In this document: piece by piece, positions 16,310-24,322 of the stretch
Position numbering within the stretch: the stretch's first letter is position 1
Layout of the letters: each line of letters begins with the position of its first letter
Assembly: GCA_902491565.1 (NCBI GenBank)
Contig: CABUIE010000001.1
Location: forward strand, 1-64,000
DNA: 64,000 nucleotides
Source of the DNA: an uncultured Collinsella sp.
GTDB lineage: Bacteria > Actinomycetota > Coriobacteriia > Coriobacteriales > Coriobacteriaceae
Direction of reading: 5' to 3'
Position numbers and translations under genes: made by a program
Notes under the pieces: generated by a model
Told to the model about the DNA's origin: nothing
Seen by the model: the letters and a program-made list of their open reading frames with translations, nothing else
The model's database searches: none

Positions 16310-16374
16310 GGGACATGCCTAGAAATGTACTGTTTGCTGTAACGGATGGGAAAGTAGATTTGCAGGCATGCCCC
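16310..16374. repeat. Imperfect inverted repeat between convergent genes
   Basis: Arms of 22 nt (16310-16331 and 16353-16374) match at 18 of 22 positions with a 21-nt loop. It sits between the HAD gene and the convergent perR-type gene and may act as a bidirectional transcript end, although no clear T tract flanks it. Confidence 0.6.
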
Positions 16375-16379
16375 AAAGG

Positions 16380-16760
16380 CTACCGGCAGTCGGGGCAGAG
16401 TCCCTCAAAGATGGTGTAGTGCGAGCTGACGTTCCATCCGATTTGTTCGGATGCCCTGGCGTCGAGCTGGGCATCGAAGGGGAGCGGCACGTCGATGACG
16501 CGGCTGCACGAGGTGCAGATGATATGTGCGTGCGGCTCGATGGTGCGATCGAAGCGGCTGCCGCCCGGCGTCTTAATAGAGAGAATCTCGCCGGCGTCGG
16601 CTAAGAGATTGAGGTTGCGGTAGACCGTGCCGCGGCTGATCTTGTCATCCTGTTCGCGTACGACATTGTAGATTTCGTCGGCGGTGGGATGGTTATAGCT
16701 TTGGCGCACAGCGTCAAGAACCAGCTTTCGCTGCCTGGTATTCCTTCTTTGCACCGCCAT
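16380..16760 (-). CDS. perR: PerR-type Fur-family peroxide/metal regulator
   Basis: This 126-residue repressor has a winged helix (HPTADEIYNVV...RGTVYRNLNLL), two CxxC zinc sites (CTSC, CPDC) and the regulatory metal ligands of PerR. In the order of B. subtilis PerR these are His in YNHPTAD, Asp in RFD, His-x-His in PHAH and Asp in RVIDV. In PerR, iron at this site senses hydrogen peroxide by His oxidation. Start at ATG 16760 behind GAGGCGAGG. The gene symbol is by motif, not by comparison. Confidence 0.85.
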   Translation of the reverse strand: MAVQRRNTRQRKLVLDAVRQSYNHPTADEIYNVVREQDDKISRGTVYRNLNLLADAGEILSIKTPGGSRFDRTIEPHAHIICTSCSRVIDVPLPFDAQLDARASEQIGWNVSSHYTIFEGLCPDCR

Positions 16761-16808
16761 GCGCCTCGCCTCTTTTCTGTAAACGGCATGAAGCAAATGA
16801 TACCTTAT

Positions 16809-16825
16809 TTAGAACACAATACTAA
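16809..16825. promoter_or_regulatory. Candidate operator before perR
   Basis: TTAGAACACAATACTAA has TTAG/CTAA arms and lies about 50 bp upstream of the perR start, overlapping the end of the acylphosphatase gene. It only loosely resembles a PerR/Fur box. Confidence 0.25.
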
Positions 16826-17232
16826 TAGCGAGGGCTAAAACCATCCTCGTTGGCAAGCGGGGTGCGAGCTTGAGCGTCTACAAGGCGAAAACGTGTCCCC
16901 ATGCGCTCATAGGAGGCATGAAGCGCCTCGAGCAGAGACACGATGTTTGCCGGCGTGCCCTGTAGCTCCATCTCAACCGAGCCGTCTTCCATATTGCGCA
17001 CCCAGCCGGTGAGGGAGCGCGCCTGTGCGAGGTTGGTGTTGGTGAAGCGGAAACCGACGCCCTGGACTTGCCCCTCCCATCGCAGGAAATAGCGCTGCGG
17101 GGCGTCTTGAGTGGCCTCGTCGCTTGCGAGCACGGTGAGCCTGCGGCGCAGCTCGAGCTCGACGCCAGAGAGCTTTTGGGGTTCGCGGCTGCCGCCGGCG
17201 ACGCTGGAGAAGAACGTATCGAAGAAGCTCAT
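16822..17232 (-). CDS. Acylphosphatase with N-terminal extension
   Basis: This 136-residue protein has the acylphosphatase core (about residues 45-136) with the signature GQVQGVGFR and the Asn in LTGWVRN. It hydrolyses carboxyl-phosphate bonds such as acetyl phosphate. The first 45 residues are an extra, charged segment. Start at ATG 17232, 2 nt after the stop of the upstream dehydrogenase gene, so the two are co-translated. Confidence 0.85.
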   Translation of the reverse strand: MSFFDTFFSSVAGGSREPQKLSGVELELRRRLTVLASDEATQDAPQRYFLRWEGQVQGVGFRFTNTNLAQARSLTGWVRNMEDGSVEMELQGTPANIVSLLEALHASYERMGTRFRLVDAQARTPLANEDGFSPRY

Positions 17233-17234
17233 CG

Positions 17235-18341
17235 CTAGGCCTGCTTGTCTGCGTCGGCCGGGAAGGTAATGCCGGCCTGCTGGCGTACGGCATCCATGAT
17301 GCGCAGTGAGACGAGCGTGACATCGCGGTAGTGTCCGAGCTCGTGGCGTCCCGCCGGGGTCTCCCAAATCTCTTCCTTAACGTTATCGATACCGCCGATG
17401 GCGGTGATAAAGTCTGTGAGTTCGTATTCCATGGTGTTGCTCGATTTGGGAAGGTCGAGCACGCGGCCGTTGTCGCCCTGTTCGCGCGGTACCTCGGTCG
17501 CCGAGCCGCGTACGACGTCGCCGCGATAGTCGATGCGGACGTTGCGGGGCGTGGACAGATGGTCGATCTGGATAGTGCCACGCTCGCCTTCAATCTGCGA
17601 GGGCAGCAGGTCATTCGTAATTTTGGAGTGCGCAAGCTCGACGGAGATACGGCCACCGCCGTAGCTGGCGAGGATGGAACCGCAACCGTCGATGGGGCCG
17701 TGCGTGAGCTGTCGCGTGGCGGGGTCGAGCAGAGTAGCCATGCTCGTAAGGCCGGAGGGCATGCCGAAAATCTCGACCATGGGCTCGACGGTGTAGACGC
17801 CGATGTCCATGAGGGAACCCGATGCCATATTGCAGTCAAAGATATTGGTGGCGCGCCCCGCGAGAACCTCGTTGTAGCGCGAAGAATACTTGCCAAAGCG
17901 CAACGATGCACGACGAATGGGCGCAATCTCGCCCAGGGCGTCCTCGACGGCGTGGAAAGCGGGGTCATGGAGCGGGCGCATGGCCTCGAGGGCTACGACG
18001 CCCGCCGCCTCGGCTGCGCGAAAGACCTCGAGCGCCTGCGCCTCGGTGGCACAAAAGGGCTTTTCGACGATAACGTGCTTGCCGCCGGCGATACAGGCGA
18101 GCGCCTGCTCGTAGTGGAGCGCATTGGGGCTGCCGATGTAGACGGCGTCGACGTCGGCAGCGGACGCAAGCTCGTCAAGCGCGGTGAAGTAACGCTCGCC
18201 GCCGTGCTTAGTGGTGAAGGCGGCGCCGCGATCTGCATCGCGCGAGAGCGTGCCCACAAACGCGGCTTGGTCGTTGGCGTTGACGACCTGGATAAAGTCG
18301 TCGGTAATCATGGATGTGCCGATGGTCGCTATACGCAGCAT
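17235..18341 (-). CDS. Gfo/Idh/MocA-family oxidoreductase
   Basis: This 368-residue NAD(P)-dependent dehydrogenase has an N-terminal Rossmann fold (MLRIATIGTSMI) and the family EKPF motif near residue 93, then a C-terminal GFO/IDH/MocA alpha/beta domain. Substrate is likely a sugar, inositol or similar polyol derivative. Start at ATG 18341 behind GAGGGGGAT. It is not closely similar to the second family member at 25605. Confidence 0.85.
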   Translation of the reverse strand: MLRIATIGTSMITDDFIQVVNANDQAAFVGTLSRDADRGAAFTTKHGGERYFTALDELASAADVDAVYIGSPNALHYEQALACIAGGKHVIVEKPFCATEAQALEVFRAAEAAGVVALEAMRPLHDPAFHAVEDALGEIAPIRRASLRFGKYSSRYNEVLAGRATNIFDCNMASGSLMDIGVYTVEPMVEIFGMPSGLTSMATLLDPATRQLTHGPIDGCGSILASYGGGRISVELAHSKITNDLLPSQIEGERGTIQIDHLSTPRNVRIDYRGDVVRGSATEVPREQGDNGRVLDLPKSSNTMEYELTDFITAIGGIDNVKEEIWETPAGRHELGHYRDVTLVSLRIMDAVRQQAGITFPADADKQA

Positions 18342-18416
18342 ATATCCCCCTCGTGCCGTTCGGTTTACAGGATGAGTGTAGCGCGAGGGGGCAGGAAATA
18401 GCGTGCGAAAACGCCG

Positions 18417-18902
18417 TTACAGGTCGCTCTCGTTAAAGCCGGTGTCGATATCGAGGTTGCTGCCGTCGGCCGCCGTGGTGGCAAGCTCGTCGCAGCGCTC
18501 ATTGAGCTCATGGCCGGCGTGGCCCTTAACCCAGATGAACTCCACCTTGTGCTTGCTCTTTGCGGTGAGTAGGCGCTCCCACAGATCGCGGTTCTTAACG
18601 GGCTGCTTGTTGGCGGTCTTCCAGCCGCGTTTTTTCCAGCCGTCGATCCAGTGCTTGTTGAAGGCGTTAACAACGTACTGCGAATCGGAATGGACTTCGA
18701 CATCGCAGGGGCGGTTGAGCGCCTCGAGCGCTACGATGACCGCCATGAGCTCCATGCGGTTGTTGGTGGTCTTGGCATAGCCGCGCGAAAGCTCGGAGGT
18801 GAAGGTCTTGCCGGCGGGGTTGGTGTATTTGAGCACGGCGCCGTAGCCGCCGCGTCCCGGATTTGATCGGGCCGAGCCGTCGGTATAGATGATGACCTTC
18901 AC
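18417..18902 (-). CDS. rnhA: Ribonuclease HI
   Basis: This 161-residue enzyme removes RNA from RNA-DNA hybrids. The catalytic D-E-D-D residues are visible in [24 protein letters not shown] and ERCDELA. The basic handle region ([15 protein letters not shown]) is present, so it is the bacterial type I enzyme. I use GTG 18902, which has AAAGGA; the longer frame to 18953 has no site. Confidence 0.93.
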   Translation of the reverse strand: MKVIIYTDGSARSNPGRGGYGAVLKYTNPAGKTFTSELSRGYAKTTNNRMELMAVIVALEALNRPCDVEVHSDSQYVVNAFNKHWIDGWKKRGWKTANKQPVKNRDLWERLLTAKSKHKVEFIWVKGHAGHELNERCDELATTAADGSNLDIDTGFNESDL

Positions 18903-19001
18903 ATGGTTCCTTTCGTTGAGTACGTTTCGTGCGAGTGACCATTGTAGCGCCATGCCCGCCGGGGGCTAGCAATCTACGATTTCTACCCCGTCTTCCGACA
19001 G

Positions 19002-19904
19002 TTAGCTGGCATGGATGATGCGGTTGAGCTCGTCGAGGTATTGCTGCAAGAGGGGAGAGGGCTTGCGCTCGTCGTGCATGATATAGCCTACGCGCATCGT
19101 TGGGGCGTCTGCTAACGGGATCGATGCCATACCCCACTGCATTTCATTGGAGAGGACGCCGGTCGACAGGGTGTAACCGTTCGACGTGATAAGTAAGTTA
19201 GTAAGTGTTCCGCGGTCCGAGATTCGTATGTTGCGGTCGCAAGGGATATAGCTAAAAGGTTCCTCGGCGTAATAGAAGGAGTTTGAGGTTCCCTGTTCAA
19301 AGCTGTAGCGCGTATAGGGCGTGAGGTCGGCAAGGGACAGCTGAGGGCGGCGTGCGAGCGGGTGGCGCTCGCTGACGAAGACGTGGACCGTCGCGTCGAA
19401 TAGGGGATGGAAGCTCGCTCGGGCATCGGCGAAGGCCTTCTGCAAGACACGGGTATTAAAGTCGTCCAGATAGAGGATGCCGATGTCGCTGCGAAACGCA
19501 CGGACGTCGTCGATGATCTGCGCCGTGGTGGTCTCGCGCATGATGAACTCGAACTTGCTGTCGCGGCAGCGCTCGACTACGTTGACAAAGGCCTCGACCG
19601 AAAACGCGTAGTGTTGGGCCGAGATGGCAAGGCGGGCCTGAGGTGTACCGCCGTCCTCGTAGCGGGCCTCGAGCATGTCGGCCTGCTCTACGACCTGGCG
19701 CGCATAGCCCAAAAGCTCGGTGCCGTCGTTGGTGAGCGTGACGCCGCGGCTGGAGCGCGTAAAGATCTCCAGATGGAGCTCCTGCTCCAGGCTTTTGACG
19801 GCATTGGAGATATTGGACTGTGCCGTATAGAGGCGCTGAGCTGCGGCGTTGATTGAGCCGGATTCTGCCACGGCGATCAGAAAACGAAGCTGCTGGAGGG
19901 TCAT
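19002..19904 (-). CDS. LysR-family transcriptional regulator
   Basis: This 300-residue protein has an N-terminal winged HTH (MTLQQLRFLIAVAESGSINAAAQRL...QSNISNAVKSLE) and a C-terminal effector domain. It is divergent from the O-acetylhomoserine sulfhydrylase gene, the usual arrangement for a LysR regulator of its neighbour. A sulfur or methionine signal is therefore plausible. A perfect palindrome GATAGCTATC (19921-19930) lies just ahead of its start. Confidence 0.88.
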   Translation of the reverse strand: MTLQQLRFLIAVAESGSINAAAQRLYTAQSNISNAVKSLEQELHLEIFTRSSRGVTLTNDGTELLGYARQVVEQADMLEARYEDGGTPQARLAISAQHYAFSVEAFVNVVERCRDSKFEFIMRETTTAQIIDDVRAFRSDIGILYLDDFNTRVLQKAFADARASFHPLFDATVHVFVSERHPLARRPQLSLADLTPYTRYSFEQGTSNSFYYAEEPFSYIPCDRNIRISDRGTLTNLLITSNGYTLSTGVLSNEMQWGMASIPLADAPTMRVGYIMHDERKPSPLLQQYLDELNRIIHAS

Positions 19905-19965
19905 CGGCGCCCGTCCTTTCGATAGCTATCTAAAAAACCGATAACAGGTTAGCGCTTTTAAGTGA

Positions 19966-19994
19966 TTGACCCGGGGAGACGATGCTCGTACTAT
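19966..19994 (+). promoter_or_regulatory. Promoter of leader peptide / sulfhydrylase
   Basis: The -35 TTGACC (19966-19971) and -10 TACTAT (19989-19994) are separated by exactly 17 bp. The upstream AT-rich segment with the GATAGCTATC palindrome is a likely LysR site. Confidence 0.7.
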
Positions 19995-20063
19995 TCAAAA
20001 CACACAAAGGCGGTAGGTAATTAAGCCGACCACGGAACCGGGATGTCAAAAGGAGGACCGCAT

Positions 20064-20117
20064 ATGAACTGCTTGCTAAGACGAATGCCGGGCTCCTGTT
20101 TGCGCCCGTCGGCGTGA
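20064..20117 (+). CDS. 17-residue leader peptide rich in Cys and Met
   Basis: A short frame, MNCLLRRMPGSCLRPSA, starts at ATG 20064 with a strong AAAAGGAGGA site and ends about 60 bp before the sulfhydrylase start. Two Cys and two Met codons in 17 fit a leader that senses sulfur amino acids by ribosome stalling. Two overlapping hairpins can form: CGGGC/GCCCG (20089-20108) and CTCCTG/CAGGAG (20093-20124). They share base 20093 and so exclude each other. No strong terminator follows, so control might be translational. Function is inferred. Confidence 0.6.
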   Translation: MNCLLRRMPGSCLRPSA

Positions 20118-20178
20118 TCAGGAGACAGCAACTTACTTCTCTCTTTTTATTTACTTTCGTTCGATCAAGGAGATCACC

Positions 20179-21489
20179 ATGAGCCAGTTTATCAACAACC
20201 CCGAGCACACCTTTGGTTTCGACACCCTGCAGCTTCACGTTGGCCAGGAGAGCGCCGATCCCGCATCTGACTCCCGTGCCGTGCCTATCTACCAGACCAC
20301 GAGCTATGTGTTCCGCGGCTCCCAGCACGCCGCCGACCGCTTTGGTCTTGCCGACGCCGGTAACATCTACGGTCGTCTGACCAACTCCACCCAGGGCGTC
20401 TTTGAGGACCGCATCGCCGCGCTCGAGGGTGGCGTTGCTGGCCTCGCCGTCGCCTCTGGTGCCGCCGCCATCACCTATACCCTGCAGGCGCTCGCTCAGG
20501 CCGGCGACCATGTGGTGGCCCAGAAGACCATCTACGGCGGTTCCTACAACCTGCTGGAGCACACGCTCTCCCAGTTTGGTGTCGAGACCACCTTCGTCGA
20601 TGCCCACAACCTGGACGAGGTCGAGGGTGCCATCAAGGACAATACCACGGTCATCTACCTCGAGACGCTCGGTAACCCCAACTCCGATATTCCCAACATC
20701 GACGCTATCTCCGAGGTCGCCAAGAAGCATGGCCTGCCGGTCGTCGTCGATAACACCTTCGGCACTCCGTATCTGTTCCGTCCGCTGGAGCATGGCGCCA
20801 ACATCGTCGTTCACTCCGCAACTAAGTTCATTGGCGGCCACGGTACCTCGCTGGGCGGTGTGATTGTCGATGGCGGCAACTTCGATTGGAAGGCGAGCGG
20901 CAAGTATGCGCAGATCGCCGAGCCCAACCCCTCCTACCATGGCGTCTCGTTTGCCGAGGCCGCTGGCCCTGCCGCCTTCGCGACCTATGTCCGCGCCATC
21001 CTGCTGCGTGACGAGGGCGCTTGCATCAGCCCGTTTAACGCCTGGATCTTGCTCCAGGGCACCGAGACCCTGTCGCTGCGTGTCGACCGCCATGTCGAGA
21101 ACACCAAGAAGGTCGTTGAGTTCCTGACCGGTGACAGCCATGTTGCCAAGGTGAATCACCCGAGCCTGCCCGAGCACCCCGACCATGAGCTCTACAAGCA
21201 GTATTTCCCCAACGGCGGTGCCTCGATCTTCACCTTCGAGATCAAGGGCGGCCAGGAGGCTGCATGGAAGTTCATCGACCACTTGCAGGTGTTCTCGCTG
21301 CTCGCCAACGTGGCAGACGTCAAGTCGCTCGTCGTGCACCCGGCTACGACTACGCACTCCCAGCTCTCTGCCGAGGAGCTCGCCGAGCAGAACATTACGC
21401 CCTCCACGATCCGTCTTTCCATCGGTACCGAGAACGCCGAGGATATCATTTGGGATCTGAAGCAGGCCTTCGCCGCGCTGGACGAGTAA
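20179..21489 (+). CDS. metY: O-acetylhomoserine aminocarboxypropyltransferase (sulfhydrylase)
   Basis: This 436-residue PLP enzyme of the Cys/Met metabolism family makes homocysteine from O-acetylhomoserine and sulfide. It has the family N terminus FDTLQLHVGQ, the YGRLTNST motif and the PLP lysine in VVHSATKFIGGHGTSLGG. Length fits MetY rather than the shorter cystathionine synthases. Start at ATG 20179 behind AAGGAGATCACC. Likely regulated by the Cys/Met leader and the divergent LysR protein. Confidence 0.93.
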   Translation: MSQFINNPEHTFGFDTLQLHVGQESADPASDSRAVPIYQTTSYVFRGSQHAADRFGLADAGNIYGRLTNSTQGVFEDRIAALEGGVAGLAVASGAAAITYTLQALAQAGDHVVAQKTIYGGSYNLLEHTLSQFGVETTFVDAHNLDEVEGAIKDNTTVIYLETLGNPNSDIPNIDAISEVAKKHGLPVVVDNTFGTPYLFRPLEHGANIVVHSATKFIGGHGTSLGGVIVDGGNFDWKASGKYAQIAEPNPSYHGVSFAEAAGPAAFATYVRAILLRDEGACISPFNAWILLQGTETLSLRVDRHVENTKKVVEFLTGDSHVAKVNHPSLPEHPDHELYKQYFPNGGASIFTFEIKGGQEAAWKFIDHLQVFSLLANVADVKSLVVHPATTTHSQLSAEELAEQNITPSTIRLSIGTENAEDIIWDLKQAFAALDE

Positions 21490-21550
21490 GGCGACTTGTG
21501 CAAGGACCCCTTGCGACTCGATAGGTATAACCGCATAAAATGCCTGCTCA

Positions 21551-21590
21551 AGGCGCCTGTGCGAACAATGGTTGCACAGGCGCCTTTTTT
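21551..21590 (+). terminator. Terminator of metY
   Basis: A perfect 12-bp stem AGGCGCCTGTGC/GCACAGGCGCCT is followed by TTTTT. The stretch 21591-21801 holds no gene; it contains the leader of the secreted protein downstream. Confidence 0.92.
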
Positions 21591-21801
21591 GCATAGAGAG
21601 GGCGCAAAAACAGGGTTTTTGACACGCTTTATGCATTCGAGTTGTGGAAAACTCCTGTTGAGAGGATGTGAGTTTTACGCAATTGACGTGCGCCTTTTGA
21701 GTAAAACCACAGGTCGCGATTTGCTCGGGGTACTATGCAGCGCGATCGAATCACACGCAGCTCAAACGCAGCAAAAACGCACTACGGAGGTTTCCAGCTA
21801 C

Positions 21802-22575
21802 ATGATGATCGATTCACGAAAACCGAAAGCCGCCGCCCTTTCCGCCGCTCTGACCGTGGCACTTTTGGCGGGCGCCGGTGCAACTGATGCCCACGCGGCA
21901 ACACTATCCGATACGGTTGGATCTACTCCGTCCGAGACGACGCTGGTGCAGCCCGTTGACTATCGTGGCGATGGTTATGGTTCCATGCAGGAGTGGAACG
22001 CCTCGATGGAGGCCAAGCGCGATTCCCTGGAGATGCGCGCTCAGATCATCATGAATATGTATGGCGACTATGCCACCGATGACGAGCGCGCTGTGCTGCA
22101 GGGTTGCATCGACGGTGCGGGTAGCCTGTTGACGATGGGGGAGGTCGACGCCAAGTCGACCGAGCTCGATGAGCTGCGCGCTGCGCTTGAGGATGCCAAG
22201 TGCGAAGCGCTCGAGGCTGCCGCCGAGGCGGAGGCTGCCGAGGCCGCCCAGGCTTCGTACTACAACGCCGGTTACACTCCGCCTTACGCGTCTGCCGCGT
22301 CCTACGCGAACGGATCGGGCCTGACGCGCTCTGCGGGTGTCAATAACTACAACGGGCGCCGCGAGACCTATTACAGCAGCAATGTGCTTTATCACTATCG
22401 CACGGGCGAATGGACTCAGGATTCTGAGGGCTTCTGGCGCGATTCCGACGGCTATTACGTTGTTGCCGCGGGCGATATGGCCCAGGGCTCGACCTTTACG
22501 GGCTCCAAGGGTGATTGCAAGGTCTATGACTCCGGCTGCGCTGCCGGAACCACCGACTACTACACCGGTTGGTAA
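21802..22575 (+). CDS. Secreted protein with coiled-coil and C-terminal 3D-like domain
   Basis: The 257 residues start with a signal peptide (SAALTVALLAGAGATDAHA). Next comes an Ala/Glu-rich helical segment (about 65-150), a Tyr/Ser-rich linker and a C-terminal domain ending in KVYDSGCAAGTTDYYTGW. That ending recalls the small 3D/RlpA-like cell-wall domains of Gram-positive bacteria, with two Cys likely forming a disulfide. Start at ATG 21802 (GGAGG at 21786); ATG 21805 is equally possible. Role probably in the cell envelope; enzymatic activity is not shown. Confidence 0.75.
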   Translation: MMIDSRKPKAAALSAALTVALLAGAGATDAHAATLSDTVGSTPSETTLVQPVDYRGDGYGSMQEWNASMEAKRDSLEMRAQIIMNMYGDYATDDERAVLQGCIDGAGSLLTMGEVDAKSTELDELRAALEDAKCEALEAAAEAEAAEAAQASYYNAGYTPPYASAASYANGSGLTRSAGVNNYNGRRETYYSSNVLYHYRTGEWTQDSEGFWRDSDGYYVVAAGDMAQGSTFTGSKGDCKVYDSGCAAGTTDYYTGW

Positions 22576-22764
22576 TCTGCCATAAGCAAAATAGGCACAT
22601 GATGGGCGGACGTCTTTACTGAGCTTTTAGGCAACGTAAAGCCGCCCGTTCTTTATGCGCGTTTGAGTTAACAGAGCCCTTACCGTGGCGGTACGCTGGG
22701 CGTATGGATGCGGGGCACACTAGTTCATGAGAAATAAGGTCTTTCTCTTGGAAGAAGTGGTCTT

Positions 22765-22971
22765 GTGAATGCTCGAGATATTGCCGTTGCCGCCGTCGCG
22801 TTGATGCTCGGCTGCCTTGGTCCCACGGCCGCGCTCGTCGCGGGCATGCAGGGGACATGCGGGGCTGCTCCTATCGTGGTCGGCGCGCTGATCGCGGCCA
22901 CGCTGCTGGGAAGCGCAGGCGTGGTTCTTTGCCGCGACGATGAGGACGAGGTGCCGGGGTCGCAACGCTAA
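22765..22971 (+). CDS. Small two-helix membrane protein
   Basis: A 68-residue frame from GTG 22765 encodes two hydrophobic segments (about residues 5-27 and 34-56) and a short acidic tail. The ribosome site is weak. No homology is recognised; the composition is protein-like, but the gene could be spurious. Confidence 0.45.
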   Translation: MNARDIAVAAVALMLGCLGPTAALVAGMQGTCGAAPIVVGALIAATLLGSAGVVLCRDDEDEVPGSQR

Positions 22972-23012
22972 CTGTTGTGAGATCGGCCGCCGGTCATAGA
23001 CGAAGATGAAGG

Positions 23013-23047
23013 CCGCCGCAGGGGAAAGGTTCCCTTGCGGCGGTTTT
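23013..23047. terminator. Terminator hairpin
   Basis: CCGCCGCAGGGGAA pairs with TTCCCTTGCGGCGG (one bulge) and TTTT follows on the plus strand. It can end the small membrane protein transcript and possibly the convergent panE transcript. Confidence 0.75.
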
Positions 23048-23080
23048 GCTGTTAAGGCTGTTGAATGCGGCGCGTCGGCG

Positions 23081-23995
23081 CTACCAGCTTTTCTCGATAT
23101 CGCGGATGCGCCGATAGAGCCGCTCGTTTTGCGGTGCCTGGATATCGTGTTTGGCTGCGAGGCGGCAGATGGTGCCCGCGAACTCATCAACCTCGGTTTT
23201 GCGCCTTGCGATGCGGTCTTGAGCCATCGAGGGCATACCGGCGGGGTCGATTCCCTCGATGAGGTGCACCATTTGCGTCAGGTCTGCCTCGGTCAGTTCA
23301 ACGCCCTCGGCGTTGGCGACCGCAAGCGTTTCGCGCATGGCGGAAACAAAGCAGCGACGCTGCTCGGAGCCCGGCTCCGTGGCGCTTCCGTAGGTCCCGC
23401 CGTAGGCCATGCAGGTCTGGTTGATGCCGTCGTTGAGCATGAGTTTGGCCCACATGCGGTGGGCGATGTCGTCCTCGACGGTATGGGCGATGCCGCAGCG
23501 CGTATAGAGCTCGTCGATTGCGGTGATGGTTGCGGGGTTCGTGCCGGCCGCCGCGCCAAAGCGGATTTCGCCCGCATTGGTAAAGGTGAGCGCGCCGTTG
23601 AGAAACACGGCGTCCATGCCCTGGCAGATACCAAGAACGGTATGCTCCCAGCCAAAGCGTTCGGCAATCTTTTGCTCGCTCGTAATGCCGTTGCACAGCG
23701 AGGCGATGAGCGTGTTGGGTCCCACGACGCGCTCCATAGTCTTGAGTGCTTGGTCGAGACCGGTGGTCTTGACTGTCAGGATGACCAGATCGGCGGGCGT
23801 CGCCTCGCTGGCACGGACGGACGTGAGATCGCAGGGCTTGCCGTTGACGGTGAGCGCGTCGTTCGCATGACGCTCAAAACGGGCATCATCCATGACGTAT
23901 TCGACGGCGTCGTTGCCGAGCGCCCGGGCGATCATGCTGCCGTAGAGCAGGCCGACGCCGCCCTTGCCGATAAAGGCGACCTTGTTGATCTGCAT
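23081..23995 (-). CDS. Ketopantoate reductase family protein
   Basis: This 304-residue NADPH-dependent reductase of the PanE/ApbA family should reduce 2-dehydropantoate or a related 2-oxo acid. The N-terminal nucleotide site is IGKGGVGLLYG, and NGITSE and the C-terminal AKLMLNDGINQTCM region fit the family. Start set at ATG 23995, with GGGGAG at 9 nt; ATG 24004 lies too close to the site. Many PanE-like paralogs are not involved in pantothenate synthesis, so no symbol is given. Confidence 0.85.
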   Translation of the reverse strand: MQINKVAFIGKGGVGLLYGSMIARALGNDAVEYVMDDARFERHANDALTVNGKPCDLTSVRASEATPADLVILTVKTTGLDQALKTMERVVGPNTLIASLCNGITSEQKIAERFGWEHTVLGICQGMDAVFLNGALTFTNAGEIRFGAAAGTNPATITAIDELYTRCGIAHTVEDDIAHRMWAKLMLNDGINQTCMAYGGTYGSATEPGSEQRRCFVSAMRETLAVANAEGVELTEADLTQMVHLIEGIDPAGMPSMAQDRIARRKTEVDEFAGTICRLAAKHDIQAPQNERLYRRIRDIEKSW

Positions 23996-24017
23996 GTGAA
24001 TCATCTCCCCATGTAAA

Positions 24018-24040
24018 AGGCGCCCGCGTAAGGGGCGCCT
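24018..24040 (-). promoter_or_regulatory. Terminator-like hairpin in the panE-type leader
   Basis: Read on the minus strand, AGGCGCCC/GGGCGCCT with TTTT follows directly before the ribosome site of the ketopantoate-reductase gene. It could be an attenuator or the end of a short transcript. The rest of 24041-24322 shows no gene; a weak CCCG/CGGG hairpin with TTTTT at about 24162-24186 is the only other signal. Confidence 0.5.
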
Positions 24041-24322
24041 GATGGATTGTATGCTGCCAGGGTGATTGGTGGGTGCGCGGGGCGGCTGTTATAAAAAAGA
24101 AACTATTGCGCTGTGCGCTTATGCCGCGGGGCAGACCGCAAAGACATGCGCGTGGTCACGCCCGGCTCCTTTCATCGGGCTTTTTGCTGATGTTAAACCG
24201 GTATCGTGACGGCTCGATTTCTGCTACGTTACGATACGTTCTCAATTACGATTCCAATGTGTTTCGATGGCGTGACCATTGTGTTTCGCCTTGCCGGGGC
24301 GCTGATGGCGAAGGGAGGGGCC

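Noticed and set aside
19930..21636. 568-codon minus-strand frame opposite metY
   Set aside because: Same type of shadow; the plus strand has the PLP enzyme with its motifs.
21650..21665. DnaA-box-like TGTGGAAAA as a possible origin
   Set aside because: A single box without clustering or dnaA/dnaN neighbours.
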